A stretch of DNA of 64,000 bases from a virus. The stretch is from positions 1 through 64,000 of IMG/VR virus record IMGVR_UViG_3300009103_000008, one strand, 5' to 3'. A model generated the notes under the pieces. That model saw only the letters and a program-made list of their open reading frames with translations, did no database searches and had not been told where the DNA came from. Position 1 is the stretch's first letter. Each line of letters starts with the position of its first letter. A program made the translations under genes and the position numbers. Positions 1 to 8,077 of this stretch are shown here, in pieces.

Positions 1-566
1 GTAATTGTTCCAGCAGTTGTTCCGATTCCAGCAGAAGAAGTAATGGTTGCGTTTCCACCACCAACTGTATCTACTATTGTTGAACCACCTGCGTGAGCTA
101 CAGCATTTGCACCAAAACTCAATACATCATCAGCATTAGTCGCAGCGTTTGCAGCTCCGATTGCTAATGAGAAAGTGAGTTGGTTAGTTGTTGAACCTGA
201 AGCGTATACTAATACATGTGGGCCTCTACCTGATCCACTACCTTGGTTTCCGTTAGTAACGGATAAAGTAGGTGAACCTGTAACGGTAACAGCTTCGTTA
301 TAACTTACTGTTGCAGATAATGTTCCACCAGCACTCTTATCGAATTCTGTTGATACCCAATCTATAGCAGTAATGTCTGCTTGGCCAATATCTGTTGCAA
401 GACCAGTATTACTTCCGACTGCTACTAAAAGTTCCTCTTGGGTTCTAGACCCTACAACTTTTCTTAGCACCCAACCGGCTGCACTTGCAAATGTATTAGA
501 TTTATCTGTTGCTGATAAGTATTTTGGTTTTGCTTCATCAGCGTCTGATACTCCCCATAATGCCAT
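1..566 (-). CDS. Structural protein, partial (runs off the window)
   Basis: The open frame starts at an ATG at 566, preceded by the Shine-Dalgarno-like AGAGAGGA, and continues past base 1, so the C-terminus is missing. The first ~50 residues (MALWGVSDADEAKPKYLSAT onward) look like a small folded head domain. After it come Thr/Ser/Gly/Val-rich beta segments such as 'SYNEAVTVTGSPTLSVTNG', resembling bacterial Ig-like or cadherin-like repeats found in phage tail and capsid decoration proteins. No enzyme motif is visible. It is the last gene of the first late block in this window. A virion surface or fibre role is inferred from composition only. Confidence 0.6.
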   Translation of the reverse strand, partial: MALWGVSDADEAKPKYLSATDKSNTFASAAGWVLRKVVGSRTQEELLVAVGSNTGLATDIGQADITAIDWVSTEFDKSAGGTLSATVSYNEAVTVTGSPTLSVTNGNQGSGSGRGPHVLVYASGSTTNQLTFSLAIGAANAATNADDVLSFGANAVAHAGGSTIVDTVGGGNATITSSAGIGTTAGTI

Positions 567-581
567 TTTATTTTCCTCTCT

Positions 582-1157
582 TTATGATGCGACTTTTAAA
601 ATATCTTTAAAAGTCTTTTTAAATGATTTTGCGTCTTTTTGCAATAGTCTAGTGTATTTATCACGAATGGGAGCCTTAAGAGTCATTAAAGCGTCATGAA
701 CTTTGATTGCATCTTTATATTTGACTTTAATCTTTTTCATGTCGTCTGTTCTGACTTCATCATTCCTTTTCGTGTCAGTAAACTTCCTTAATTGCATTAA
801 CATGTTTGCATCAGGTCTTAATTGCATTCCCTGTGCTTTACTGTTAAATGCATCGATAGCTCTATCTATTACTTCGTCTTCTTGAGCTTCAGAATATTTA
901 TTTCCTCCACCCATATTAGCAATTTTATCTATCTTTGCAAGAAGGTCTTTCTCGTTCTTTGCCTTTGCAACTGCTCGGGCAATCTTCTTATTACCAGCAT
1001 CGGACATCATTCCGAAGTCTGCAGTCTTTTCCATAACTGCATTGACTAACTTAGCGTCCTTTACATAACCTAACTTCTTTAACTTTTCCTTAAAGAGCTT
1101 AGTTCTAGCGTCTGTAGTAAGAATTTTTTGAACTTCTGCTGCCGTCAACTTATCCAT
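582..1157 (-). CDS. Hypothetical Lys-rich protein, 191 aa
   Basis: Not recognised. It is a predominantly helical, lysine-rich protein without membrane segment or signal peptide. The start at 1157 has AGGGA upstream. It lies 9 bases downstream of the 597-residue gene and belongs to the same run of unfamiliar genes, several of which look like head-internal proteins. The C-terminus 'KDAKSFKKTFKDILKVAS' is strongly basic, which would suit DNA binding inside a capsid, but this is inference. Confidence 0.6.
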   Translation of the reverse strand: MDKLTAAEVQKILTTDARTKLFKEKLKKLGYVKDAKLVNAVMEKTADFGMMSDAGNKKIARAVAKAKNEKDLLAKIDKIANMGGGNKYSEAQEDEVIDRAIDAFNSKAQGMQLRPDANMLMQLRKFTDTKRNDEVRTDDMKKIKVKYKDAIKVHDALMTLKAPIRDKYTRLLQKDAKSFKKTFKDILKVAS

Positions 1158-1166
1158 GGTAGTTCC

Positions 1167-2960
1167 CTACTTGTATAAGTGTCCACCGTGATATGCACGA
1201 GGATATTTAGCAACATAGTCTATGTATCTTTGGTCTGTGACATTACCTCTTGCCCCTTTTGCTGGTGCTTTCCAGCCGGCTGGTTTAAATATGTCACCTG
1301 TTTCTATTTCTATAAATGCATGGATAGAACCTGCTCTGCCCATTTCATGTTCTTCAACACGGTAATATTTACTAGCCTTTCTGGCTACTATTTTGGTTCC
1401 TCTTTCTTTATGCATCTTTGCAAACTCACCACTGTTGATCTGTTTGTTAATGGCATCTTCATACTTCTTAACACCATCTTCAATAGAATGGTCAGATTGC
1501 ACTCCACCAGTCATTGTTGATGGTAATACTGGTGCTTCTTGGATACTCTGTATGGGTTTTTCCTCCCCAGCTTTCCAACTCTCTTCCTGTAAACTCATAT
1601 TTCTGAAAGAATCCATAACATTTAACTGTTCTTGGTAAGGATAGCCCTTTTTCTTAAGTGGATTTTGGAATTTCTTTGCACCTAATGAATCGTCGCCTTC
1701 ACTAATTGATTCTTCTTTAAATAAAGCACCGATATCTCCGCCTGAAACATAATCTGGCAACATTTTTTCTAAATCATTATGAGTGACTTTTTTCATCTTC
1801 TTAACTTTAGAAGCAAACCCTTTCATTGTTTTGGACTTCATCATCTTCTTAGCAATGTCTTGGCCATTATGAGGTGTGTCCATAGGGTCTTTCTTCTCAA
1901 CGACTTTTCTTTGGTCTTTTTCTGCAACTCTTCGTCTTGCACCGTCTTTAGATATCCACTCGTTTTGTTCGTCTTCCTCTTTCATGCCCATAACTTTATG
2001 TGCAAGTTTAACTAGAGTTTCTAGAGGTGCCTTTTCGATTTTCTTTTTGTTTGAATCGTTGACTTTATCGTATGCTTTTACTACAACACTTGCAGTAAAC
2101 ATGTCAACCATGGTTCCTTTAATCTTTTGTGCTTGTTTGTTTTTAACTATGTCTTGCATTACTGCAAATGCAGAAGCTTCCATTAAAGTTTTTCCGTCAC
2201 CATAATCAAAACTGTTGTATTGAATCAATGATAACTTAGGCATATTCATTAGTCTTCTTCCAGTAGACATTATCTTTCTCATACTATTGAGAACTTTATC
2301 AACATCTTTTTCTTTACCAACTACTATGAATGAGTCATTACCAACTATTCCACCATGTTTCATTGGGCCATTATATCCTAATAGTCCTTTCTTTGCAGCT
2401 GCCTTTAACATTTTCTCTGCTTTTTCAGGGTCAGAAGAATTGAATTGAATCTTAACTAATTGGTCTAGGAAAGGTTCTGCTCCTTCGGGAAGGGTATTAT
2501 CTAACCACTGGTCAAATTCATCAGGGTCGTCTGTTTTGATTTCACCATTTTTGATTGCCCAGTATGCAAATGCCATTGCAGCGTCTTGTGATAGACCTTT
2601 ATTGTTGTTGTAATTCTTAATATCCTTTTTAAACATTTGGAATAATTGTTTGAGGGATTTTCCTTCATTGATTTCATAAGATTCGTTTGCATACTTCAAT
2701 GCAAATTTAACTTCTTTGGAGTTTCTTACCTTTTTTCCGTAGAACTTTTGAATTTCTTTTCCAGCGACATCCATTGCTCCACCAAGGTCTAATGCAACCT
2801 CGACAGCCTTTCTAATTTCAGGGTCTTTAACTTTGTATTTACGGAAATATGCAGAAACTTCTTTACCCGAGAGTTTTGATTTACCCATAGGCCCTAGAGC
2901 ATCGACTTTACCGTCTTTGTCTAGAATTTTTCTTTCTTTTAGGTCTTGCCAGATATTCAT
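1167..2960 (-). CDS. Large hypothetical, candidate head-internal protein, 597 aa
   Basis: Not recognised as a named family. The start at 2960 has an AGGAG box. The protein is charged and helical. It contains several matches to the T4 prohead protease rule (small hydrophobic-x-Glu before Gly or Ala): INE/G at residues 97-100, and ISE/G and IQE/AP in the disordered stretch around residues 420-485. The segment 'SIQEAPVLPSTMTGG' resembles the 'EEAAPLNSTG' junction of the major capsid protein in this window. The C-terminal ~90 residues look folded ('YRVEEHEMGRAGSIHAFIE'). I infer that it is packaged in the prohead and processed; the function is unknown. Confidence 0.6.
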   Translation of the reverse strand: MNIWQDLKERKILDKDGKVDALGPMGKSKLSGKEVSAYFRKYKVKDPEIRKAVEVALDLGGAMDVAGKEIQKFYGKKVRNSKEVKFALKYANESYEINEGKSLKQLFQMFKKDIKNYNNNKGLSQDAAMAFAYWAIKNGEIKTDDPDEFDQWLDNTLPEGAEPFLDQLVKIQFNSSDPEKAEKMLKAAAKKGLLGYNGPMKHGGIVGNDSFIVVGKEKDVDKVLNSMRKIMSTGRRLMNMPKLSLIQYNSFDYGDGKTLMEASAFAVMQDIVKNKQAQKIKGTMVDMFTASVVVKAYDKVNDSNKKKIEKAPLETLVKLAHKVMGMKEEDEQNEWISKDGARRRVAEKDQRKVVEKKDPMDTPHNGQDIAKKMMKSKTMKGFASKVKKMKKVTHNDLEKMLPDYVSGGDIGALFKEESISEGDDSLGAKKFQNPLKKKGYPYQEQLNVMDSFRNMSLQEESWKAGEEKPIQSIQEAPVLPSTMTGGVQSDHSIEDGVKKYEDAINKQINSGEFAKMHKERGTKIVARKASKYYRVEEHEMGRAGSIHAFIEIETGDIFKPAGWKAPAKGARGNVTDQRYIDYVAKYPRAYHGGHLYK

Positions 2961-2969
2961 AGGGGTCTC

Positions 2970-3629
2970 CTAGTATCCGAACATCATATCGAATAGTTCA
3001 GGGTCATGTTTGTCTATGATTTGACCAATTTCTTCTCTAGGCATTGTTTCCATACCCATGAATAATTTGTCCATCAATTTGATAGACCTCTTACTAAGGA
3101 TTTCCATGTCATCATACATTTCTGTCTCGATGCCTTTCTTGAATTCCTTAATAAATTGTTCGATCTCTTTAGTATCAAACCCTTCTTTCTTCTCTCTCTT
3201 TAAGATTTTGGTAGTATCTTGAACTATTTTATTTGCTTTCGGGGATTTGTATTTGCCTTTCTTAGCTTCATCTAAAGACTCGTCTTTTGTCCAATTCTTT
3301 TCAATGTAGTTATAGAATTCTTTTTCTTTATCACCTTTAAGTTCTGATGGAGAACTAACACCAAACTTTTTCAGTGCAGCTTTAAAGAACTTTTGATATG
3401 CAGACTGGTCATCTTCTTCGATGCCCAATTTCTTCATTTCTTTTCCGATTTTCTTATCGATTTTTAGGACTGATGCAGAAGTAGGTTTTTGACCATCTCC
3501 TATTAGTCTAGCTTTTTGTAGTAATAGGTCTGAATATTTAAGGTATTTACCTTCATTCATTTCTTCTTGATATAGTAAGAGCTCCTTAACGGAATCAACT
3601 AATCCAGCTGGTAAATCTTTTATACTCAT
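2970..3629 (-). CDS. Hypothetical helical protein with prohead-protease-like sites, 219 aa
   Basis: Not recognised. The start ATG at 3629 overlaps the upstream stop as ATGA, with GGAGAA upstream. The protein is very rich in Lys and Glu and mostly helical. Two sites fit the T4 gp21 pattern: MNE/G at residues 24-27 and LDE/A at 119-122, the second just before a basic linker 'KKGKYKSPKANK'. It is translationally coupled to the 142-residue gene upstream. A head-internal role is inferred from these sites and from neighbours that share them. Confidence 0.6.
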   Translation of the reverse strand: MSIKDLPAGLVDSVKELLLYQEEMNEGKYLKYSDLLLQKARLIGDGQKPTSASVLKIDKKIGKEMKKLGIEEDDQSAYQKFFKAALKKFGVSSPSELKGDKEKEFYNYIEKNWTKDESLDEAKKGKYKSPKANKIVQDTTKILKREKKEGFDTKEIEQFIKEFKKGIETEMYDDMEILSKRSIKLMDKLFMGMETMPREEIGQIIDKHDPELFDMMFGY

Positions 3630-4054
3630 TGTTGGAGTTCTCCTTTCTCAAAGTAGTTAAACATTTTCTGTTTACCTTCTTCATTGAGCTTTAATTGCTT
3701 TGCAAGACGGCCTAACATGTTTCTTTCTGTTAGTTTTTCGATAGTCTTTTCAACTGAAACTTTTTCTTCTTTTACTTGTTTATCAACACCGTCTGAATCA
3801 GGGTCAATACCGTCTGAATCTTTGTCGATTTCTTCTTCAACAGACTCTTCTTGTGCTTCTGCAACGATTTCCTGACCACATGACTCACATGTTTCGGGTT
3901 TTTCAGCTGCTTCAGCAAATGCAGTCTTTAACTCTTCTTCGATTTGATCGTTTAAAATATCGTCTGCACTTTTCTCTACTGAACCTTCTTTTAGTGCGAC
4001 ATGATTTCTAACTTGTGCTAGTTTATCTTTCCAGTTTTCTGATTTGAATGTCAT
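3626..4054 (-). CDS. Acidic hypothetical protein with DxDxDG repeats, 142 aa
   Basis: Not recognised. Residues 1-24 end in LKE/G, a possible prohead-protease site. The middle holds a single CESC pair and a tandem calcium-loop-like stretch 'DKDSDGIDPDSDGVD', like EF-hand or thrombospondin type 3 loops. The C-terminus is a helical segment 'MLGRLAKQLKLNEEGKQKM'. The gene has an exact TATAAATA late promoter 8 bases upstream of the ATG and no Shine-Dalgarno sequence in that gap. It heads the coupled pair with the 219-residue gene. Confidence 0.6.
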   Translation of the reverse strand: MTFKSENWKDKLAQVRNHVALKEGSVEKSADDILNDQIEEELKTAFAEAAEKPETCESCGQEIVAEAQEESVEEEIDKDSDGIDPDSDGVDKQVKEEKVSVEKTIEKLTERNMLGRLAKQLKLNEEGKQKMFNYFEKGELQQ

Positions 4055-4062
4055 AACAGTAT

Positions 4063-4070
4063 TATTTATA
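4063..4070 (-). promoter_or_regulatory. T4-type late promoter TATAAATA
   Basis: Exact TATAAATA on the minus strand, 8 bases before the ATG at 4054. With T4 late spacing, the transcript would begin about 3 bases before the start codon. Confidence 0.7.
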
Positions 4071-4338
4071 TAATCTCCAACCTAACGACAAGATTTCCTT
4101 GACCTTTAAGGACACGGTAAAACTTGTTTTTAGGAATATTATATTGTTTTCCTATCTCCATGATTACTGGTTGGTCTTCACCTATCTGTAATTCCCAACC
4201 GTTGCTTGTAAATACTCTAACTCTTTTAGTGTCCTTTTCTTTAAACCATAAGTCATCACATTCGTTTTCGAAAGTTCTAATTGTATAGGACTGGTTTGTC
4301 CCATGTTTTATAAAGCTCTCTTCTGTATATGGTTTCAT
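4066..4338 (-). CDS. Hypothetical protein, 90 aa
   Basis: Not recognised. I prefer the ATG at 4338 (MKPYTEESFIKHG), since the longer frame begins at a GTG. It is a mostly beta protein ending 'KFYRVLKGQGNLVVRLEII', which has the feel of a small cupin or OB-like barrel, although no diagnostic motif is present. Its stop lies within the late promoter of the next gene. A weak late-like CTAAATA lies just upstream, near 4350. Confidence 0.5.
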   Translation of the reverse strand: MKPYTEESFIKHGTNQSYTIRTFENECDDLWFKEKDTKRVRVFTSNGWELQIGEDQPVIMEIGKQYNIPKNKFYRVLKGQGNLVVRLEII

Positions 4339-4362
4339 GGTCACTAAAGTATTTAGTGTGGT

Positions 4363-4971
4363 CTATTTTACCTCTATATCCTCATTGTATGGATAGTCCT
4401 TTAAAGGATTGCCAAATACTTGAGAAAAATGTTTCTTAACCTTGTTCTTTTGTTCTTGAAAGAATTTTGTTTGCACTTCTATATACTCGTCCATGTCTTG
4501 GCCGGGCGTATCTTCTTGATAGGCTTTTCTTATCTCGTCTGTTCCCATCTCATGGACTCCGTTATCGTGTTTATTACCGTATGATTCCCACCTCTTTCTA
4601 AGACCTTCGTCCTTCTTTTTCTTTTTCATTGTGGGAGGCATTGATATACTTGGCCCTGTGGAATTCATTGGTGCTTCTTCTACCATATCACCTTCTTTAC
4701 TTGAGGTGACCCATACCCTAGACCCTTTGGTCTCGTTATGTAGTTTCAGCATGTCTTCTTTAGACCCTGTTTTAACTACTTTGTTATCTACAACTAATGC
4801 ATAGGTTATCTCATCAGAAGTTTTACCTATTGCGTCTTCACCTACTTTGATAGTTTTTGACTCTTTTTTAAATTGTTTCCAAAAGGCAGCTCTTACTTTT
4901 TTAGATATCCTTGCTCTACCTTCCCAATCAGAAGACCTCTGTTTCAATCTATTTTCTCCAAATGACTTCAT
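4363..4971 (-). CDS. Hypothetical protein with capsid-junction-like motif, 202 aa
   Basis: Not recognised as a family. The start overlaps the previous stop as ATGA. Residues 1-95 are basic and end in a small beta region ('YALVVDNKVVKTGSKEDM'), reminiscent of short domains in other marine T4-like phage proteins. Residues 97-110 read VEE/APMNSTGPSIS, almost the same as residues 50-64 of the major capsid protein here (LEE/AAPLNSTGSSIS), which spans its expected prohead-protease site. The C-terminal half is helical and charged. I infer a head-associated protein cleaved by gp21. Confidence 0.6.
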   Translation of the reverse strand: MKSFGENRLKQRSSDWEGRARISKKVRAAFWKQFKKESKTIKVGEDAIGKTSDEITYALVVDNKVVKTGSKEDMLKLHNETKGSRVWVTSSKEGDMVEEAPMNSTGPSISMPPTMKKKKKDEGLRKRWESYGNKHDNGVHEMGTDEIRKAYQEDTPGQDMDEYIEVQTKFFQEQKNKVKKHFSQVFGNPLKDYPYNEDIEVK

Positions 4972-5297
4972 TCTATTTCCTCATGTTCGTCCACATGATC
5001 ATCAAATTCTTCTTGTAATTTCTTAACATCGTCTTGTAGATATTCAATATTTAAATCTTGAACGGCATCATCAGGTAAAGCTCCCAGCTCACCTCTTGGC
5101 CATTTGATTCTAAATTCTTCATTCATTTCCACTGCATCTTGCATACGAATTACATCTAACTGTAACTGAGCTATTTGACCTGTTAATGTGAAATAGACTC
5201 CAGCTATAGATAATATTACAGCAAGTATTCCTATTAGACTTTTTACATCTATAGTTACTTGACTATTTTCTGTTATCGGTTTTACCTTGGGGCTCAT
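4968..5297 (-). CDS. Small membrane protein with coiled coil, 109 aa
   Basis: The start at 5297 (MSPKVKPIT) is chosen because it overlaps the upstream stop as ATGA and follows GGAAGGA. One strong membrane segment (about residues 21-45, 'LIGILAVILSIAGVYFTL') is followed by a long acidic coiled coil rich in Asp and Glu. This single-TM plus coil layout recurs at 28.9, 29.2 and 62.2 kb. The role is unknown; an anchored adaptor or lysis accessory is possible. Confidence 0.6.
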   Translation of the reverse strand: MSPKVKPITENSQVTIDVKSLIGILAVILSIAGVYFTLTGQIAQLQLDVIRMQDAVEMNEEFRIKWPRGELGALPDDAVQDLNIEYLQDDVKKLQEEFDDHVDEHEEIE

Positions 5298-6043
5298 TGT
5301 GCGTCCTTCCATGCAGCGAATGCCATTTGTCTAATCTTCTTATCAGACTTACCTTTGAATTGTGGTGCGTCTGATTTCCTAAAATCTTTTATGTAATCTC
5401 CAACATCTGCATCTGCACCTAATGCCTCTGTTACTTTAAGTCCCAATTTCTTTTGATACTTATTAATCTGTTTTAATATTTTCTTTTTCTCGTTCTTATT
5501 CTTTGTATTAAGATACTTCTGCATAAGGTCAATCATTGCATCAGAATCGATACCTTCATTAACTTCTTCGTTCTGTGCAGCTTTTCTAGCGGATTCTCTC
5601 TCTGCTTCTATTGCCTTATTCTGTGCTTCTTTTTCTTTATCTAATGCAATCTTCTCGTTTTCTCTTTCATGTCTCTCTTTCATAGCATCCATTTCTTCCA
5701 CTTGTTTTCTCTTAAGTGCTTCCATTTCCTCTACTTGTTGTGCTTTTAACTTTGCAGCTCTAACAGCAGCGTCTTCTTCGTTAAGTATTTCTTCGGTAAG
5801 GTTATCACCAAACTTAAGGAATAGTTTTCCTTGCTCTTGTTTCTTGTCTGTGACTTTGAAGTTAATCATTGCACCAATAGTATTAATATCTGCAATACCC
5901 CTCTCTCTATTCTTTTGAAAACTTTTCGTGAGTTTCTTTCCAAGGGTCTCCAAAAGAAACTTAAGAATCTTATTCCATTCCATAACAAGCTTACCCTCGT
6001 CTAAAGGGTTTTTGAACTCTTCTCTGTATCTTTTAGTAGCCAT
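5294..6043 (-). CDS. Coiled-coil protein with three prohead-protease-like sites, 249 aa
   Basis: Not recognised. Residues 90-160 form a long charged coiled coil ('VEEMEALKRKQVEEMDAMKE'). Three matches to the gp21 rule sit at domain edges: LDE/G at 14-17, VNE/G at 161-164 and VTE/A at 204-207. The ATG has no Shine-Dalgarno sequence. Instead, ATAAATA lies exactly five bases upstream, over the stop codon of the preceding gene, so a leaderless late mRNA is predicted. It is probably packaged in the head with its neighbours. Confidence 0.6.
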   Translation of the reverse strand: MATKRYREEFKNPLDEGKLVMEWNKILKFLLETLGKKLTKSFQKNRERGIADINTIGAMINFKVTDKKQEQGKLFLKFGDNLTEEILNEEDAAVRAAKLKAQQVEEMEALKRKQVEEMDAMKERHERENEKIALDKEKEAQNKAIEAERESARKAAQNEEVNEGIDSDAMIDLMQKYLNTKNKNEKKKILKQINKYQKKLGLKVTEALGADADVGDYIKDFRKSDAPQFKGKSDKKIRQMAFAAWKDAQ

Positions 6044-6047
6044 AATA

Positions 6048-7337
6048 CTATTTATCCCCTTTCTTCCTTAATAACATGCGTTCACGCCATTTCAGTGCAA
6101 GTTTGTTTGAGGGAAACTTAGAAGTCCATGTCATTAATTTACCATATAATGTGTTTGCTTTCTTATCTAAAGAAGCTAGGTCATCGTCATTCTTAATCTC
6201 TATGAAATCCTTTTTGAATATAGATTTATATTCGGCTGCATTCTTTTGTGCAGCGTCCCAGTCACCTTTAACAATTTCGGGTGGGAGTTTTCTTGCACGA
6301 AGTTGATTTCTTTTCTGTGCATTGTCGAGACTTGCATTTACAAATACCATTTTGTATTCGTATCCTAACTTATCTAATAGTTTCTTATATCCTTTAATTT
6401 TAGATGATCTTGCACTGGTAGTATCAAAGATTAATCCTAACCTTCCACCAATATAACTTTCTAAACTTTTCTTTGTAATTGCTTTTGCCTTTGCACGAAT
6501 TGGGTCACGAAGGGCAGCGTCCATATCTCTTAAATCGAGACTAAGTCCAGCCTTCTTAAGTCCATTCTCAAATGCTTTATCAGTGTTGACCATTCTTAGT
6601 CCTAGTGCTTTCAGAGCTAACTTCTTAACAACTGCAGATTTACCACTGCCCGGCCCACCTGATAGGAATACTGCTTTGAATATACCTTGGTCATATACTC
6701 CTTCTTTAACTAAGTCTTCTAGGATATATGTGGGTAGGACTCCTTCATTGATTCCCATACCCTTTCTAATTGCTTTGTATAGTGCCTCTTGGTCTCTCTT
6801 ATTCTTAGAAGGGACTCCTTGTTTAAAGTTATCAAAGTCATCGTCTTCTGCATATGCTCTCATTTTACTTGCAGACATTCCTGATACATCATCTGCGTCA
6901 GGGTCACGCTCTCCAGCTGATACAATGTTAATTGATTTGAAGTTATAAAACCCGTGTCTTGCTTTTACATTATTGTATTTTGTTATAAGGTTCTGAAATT
7001 CTTTTACTCTATCTGAACCGACAACCATGTTAATTGAACTATATCCTTTTTCATGTAAGAAATTACAAATGTCAAATACAGTTCTTATAGCTGAATCATT
7101 AATCATAACTTTCTTACCAAAGAACTTCTTAAGATATTTTATCTTGTCTTTGTGTGTAAGAGGATTCTTTTTCTTATCATTAGAATGAGAAGTAAATAAC
7201 ATAATGTCATCTGCTCTAACCTTTCTTAGTTTCTCTACTAATTTTGCGTGTCCTGTGGTGGGTGGATTAAAGCGACCAAAAGTGAATGTCACACTTTTAT
7301 CTTTTGCTTCTGTTAGCCATTTACCAAATTGTTTCAT
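6048..7337 (-). CDS. Nucleotidyltransferase-kinase fusion with internal-protein-like N-terminus
   Basis: This is a two-domain enzyme of 429 residues. Residues 15-165 are a cytidylyltransferase/NMNAT-like domain: the GRFNPPTTGH motif at 21-30 and SGMSASKMR at 152-160, equivalent to the SSTxxR signature. Residues 220-400 are a P-loop kinase with Walker A GGPGSGKS at 227-234, of the AAA_33/zeta-toxin type. The layout recalls NadR (NMN adenylyltransferase plus nicotinamide riboside kinase), but the substrate is not established. The N-terminus MKQFGKWLTE/AK looks like the capsid-targeting peptide of T4 internal proteins. Further sites, INE/G (196-199) and VKE/G (210-213), fall exactly between the domains. 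The start overlaps the upstream stop (ATGA), after GGAGG. Confidence 0.75.
   Translation of the reverse strand: MKQFGKWLTEAKDKSVTFTFGRFNPPTTGHAKLVEKLRKVRADDIMLFTSHSNDKKKNPLTHKDKIKYLKKFFGKKVMINDSAIRTVFDICNFLHEKGYSSINMVVGSDRVKEFQNLITKYNNVKARHGFYNFKSINIVSAGERDPDADDVSGMSASKMRAYAEDDDFDNFKQGVPSKNKRDQEALYKAIRKGMGINEGVLPTYILEDLVKEGVYDQGIFKAVFLSGGPGSGKSAVVKKLALKALGLRMVNTDKAFENGLKKAGLSLDLRDMDAALRDPIRAKAKAITKKSLESYIGGRLGLIFDTTSARSSKIKGYKKLLDKLGYEYKMVFVNASLDNAQKRNQLRARKLPPEIVKGDWDAAQKNAAEYKSIFKKDFIEIKNDDDLASLDKKANTLYGKLMTWTSKFPSNKLALKWRERMLLRKKGDK
6049..6055 (-). promoter_or_regulatory. Late promoter, leaderless type (ATAAATA-N5-ATG)
   Basis: GATAAATA followed by GTATT and then the ATG at 6043. T4 late promoters occupy -13 to -6, so +1 falls on the A of ATG. 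The box overlaps the TAG stop of the upstream gene. Confidence 0.65.
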
Positions 7338-8077
7338 ACGCCCTCCATGATTAATGTAGGGTGAAAATCTTGTTTAAAAAACATGTTATATTTTCTAAAA
7401 TTTGCTCTGACTATTCCTCTTTTATGAAAAAAGAATGCAAAAATACTTTTAAAGGTTTTCCCTTTCCATAGTTGTTTATCGTGTTTTAACATCATAAGTG
7501 AAATAACAAATGCAGTATAAAAGAGACCTAAACTTTTCCTTAACATGATTCTCTTTCTTGATTTTGAATCTCCTGACACCTGATTATAAACATCAAATGC
7601 AACTGACTTGTGTTCGATTTCTTCTGTAGCATGCCATTCCCAAAGTTTTGCTACGGGATTTTTATTATAACGGGAAAGGTTTAAATAATAATAACTCTGT
7701 AATGCAGTTAAGTGTTCCATGCCTACAGTGGTTGCTAACTTAGTAAGTTTATCTTCATTTGCAAAGAGTCTTTGATATTTCTTTTCAAATTTTTCTTGGT
7801 CATATCCTCTAAGGTCACATAATAGTTTATTATACTTTGTATGTTCTCGAATATGCATGGCTTCTTGTTTGCAAAAGAGGTCTATATCTTTTAATAATTT
7901 TTTGTCTGTAATATCATTTCTGTATGCTCTTACTGACGCAATAAATGATTTCTCACCTTCGGGAAAACTAAGACTTATTGCATTATAGAATGCAGTGAAA
8001 AATTTATTATTAAAATTCCAATCCTTTAATAACCAATCTTCTAAATCAAACTTCATGTCTCTAACTACCATTGTCAT
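7334..8077 (-). CDS. Ferritin-like diiron protein (predicted metal-dependent hydrolase family)
   Basis: A four-helix ferritin-like protein of 247 residues matching the 'predicted metal-dependent hydrolase' family (PF10118 type). Likely metal ligands are E40/E42 in FPEGEKS, E72 and H75 in EAMHIREH, E121-H122 in EHLTALQ, and the cluster H149, E152, E155, H156 in HATEEIEH. A hydrophobic helix lies near residues 183-200. The reaction is unknown for the family. It starts right after the TAA of the ligase-like gene and overlaps the fusion gene by ATGA, so the three genes form a coupled set. The family assignment is fairly sure; the role in infection is unknown. Confidence 0.75.
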   Translation of the reverse strand: MTMVVRDMKFDLEDWLLKDWNFNNKFFTAFYNAISLSFPEGEKSFIASVRAYRNDITDKKLLKDIDLFCKQEAMHIREHTKYNKLLCDLRGYDQEKFEKKYQRLFANEDKLTKLATTVGMEHLTALQSYYYLNLSRYNKNPVAKLWEWHATEEIEHKSVAFDVYNQVSGDSKSRKRIMLRKSLGLFYTAFVISLMMLKHDKQLWKGKTFKSIFAFFFHKRGIVRANFRKYNMFFKQDFHPTLIMEGV

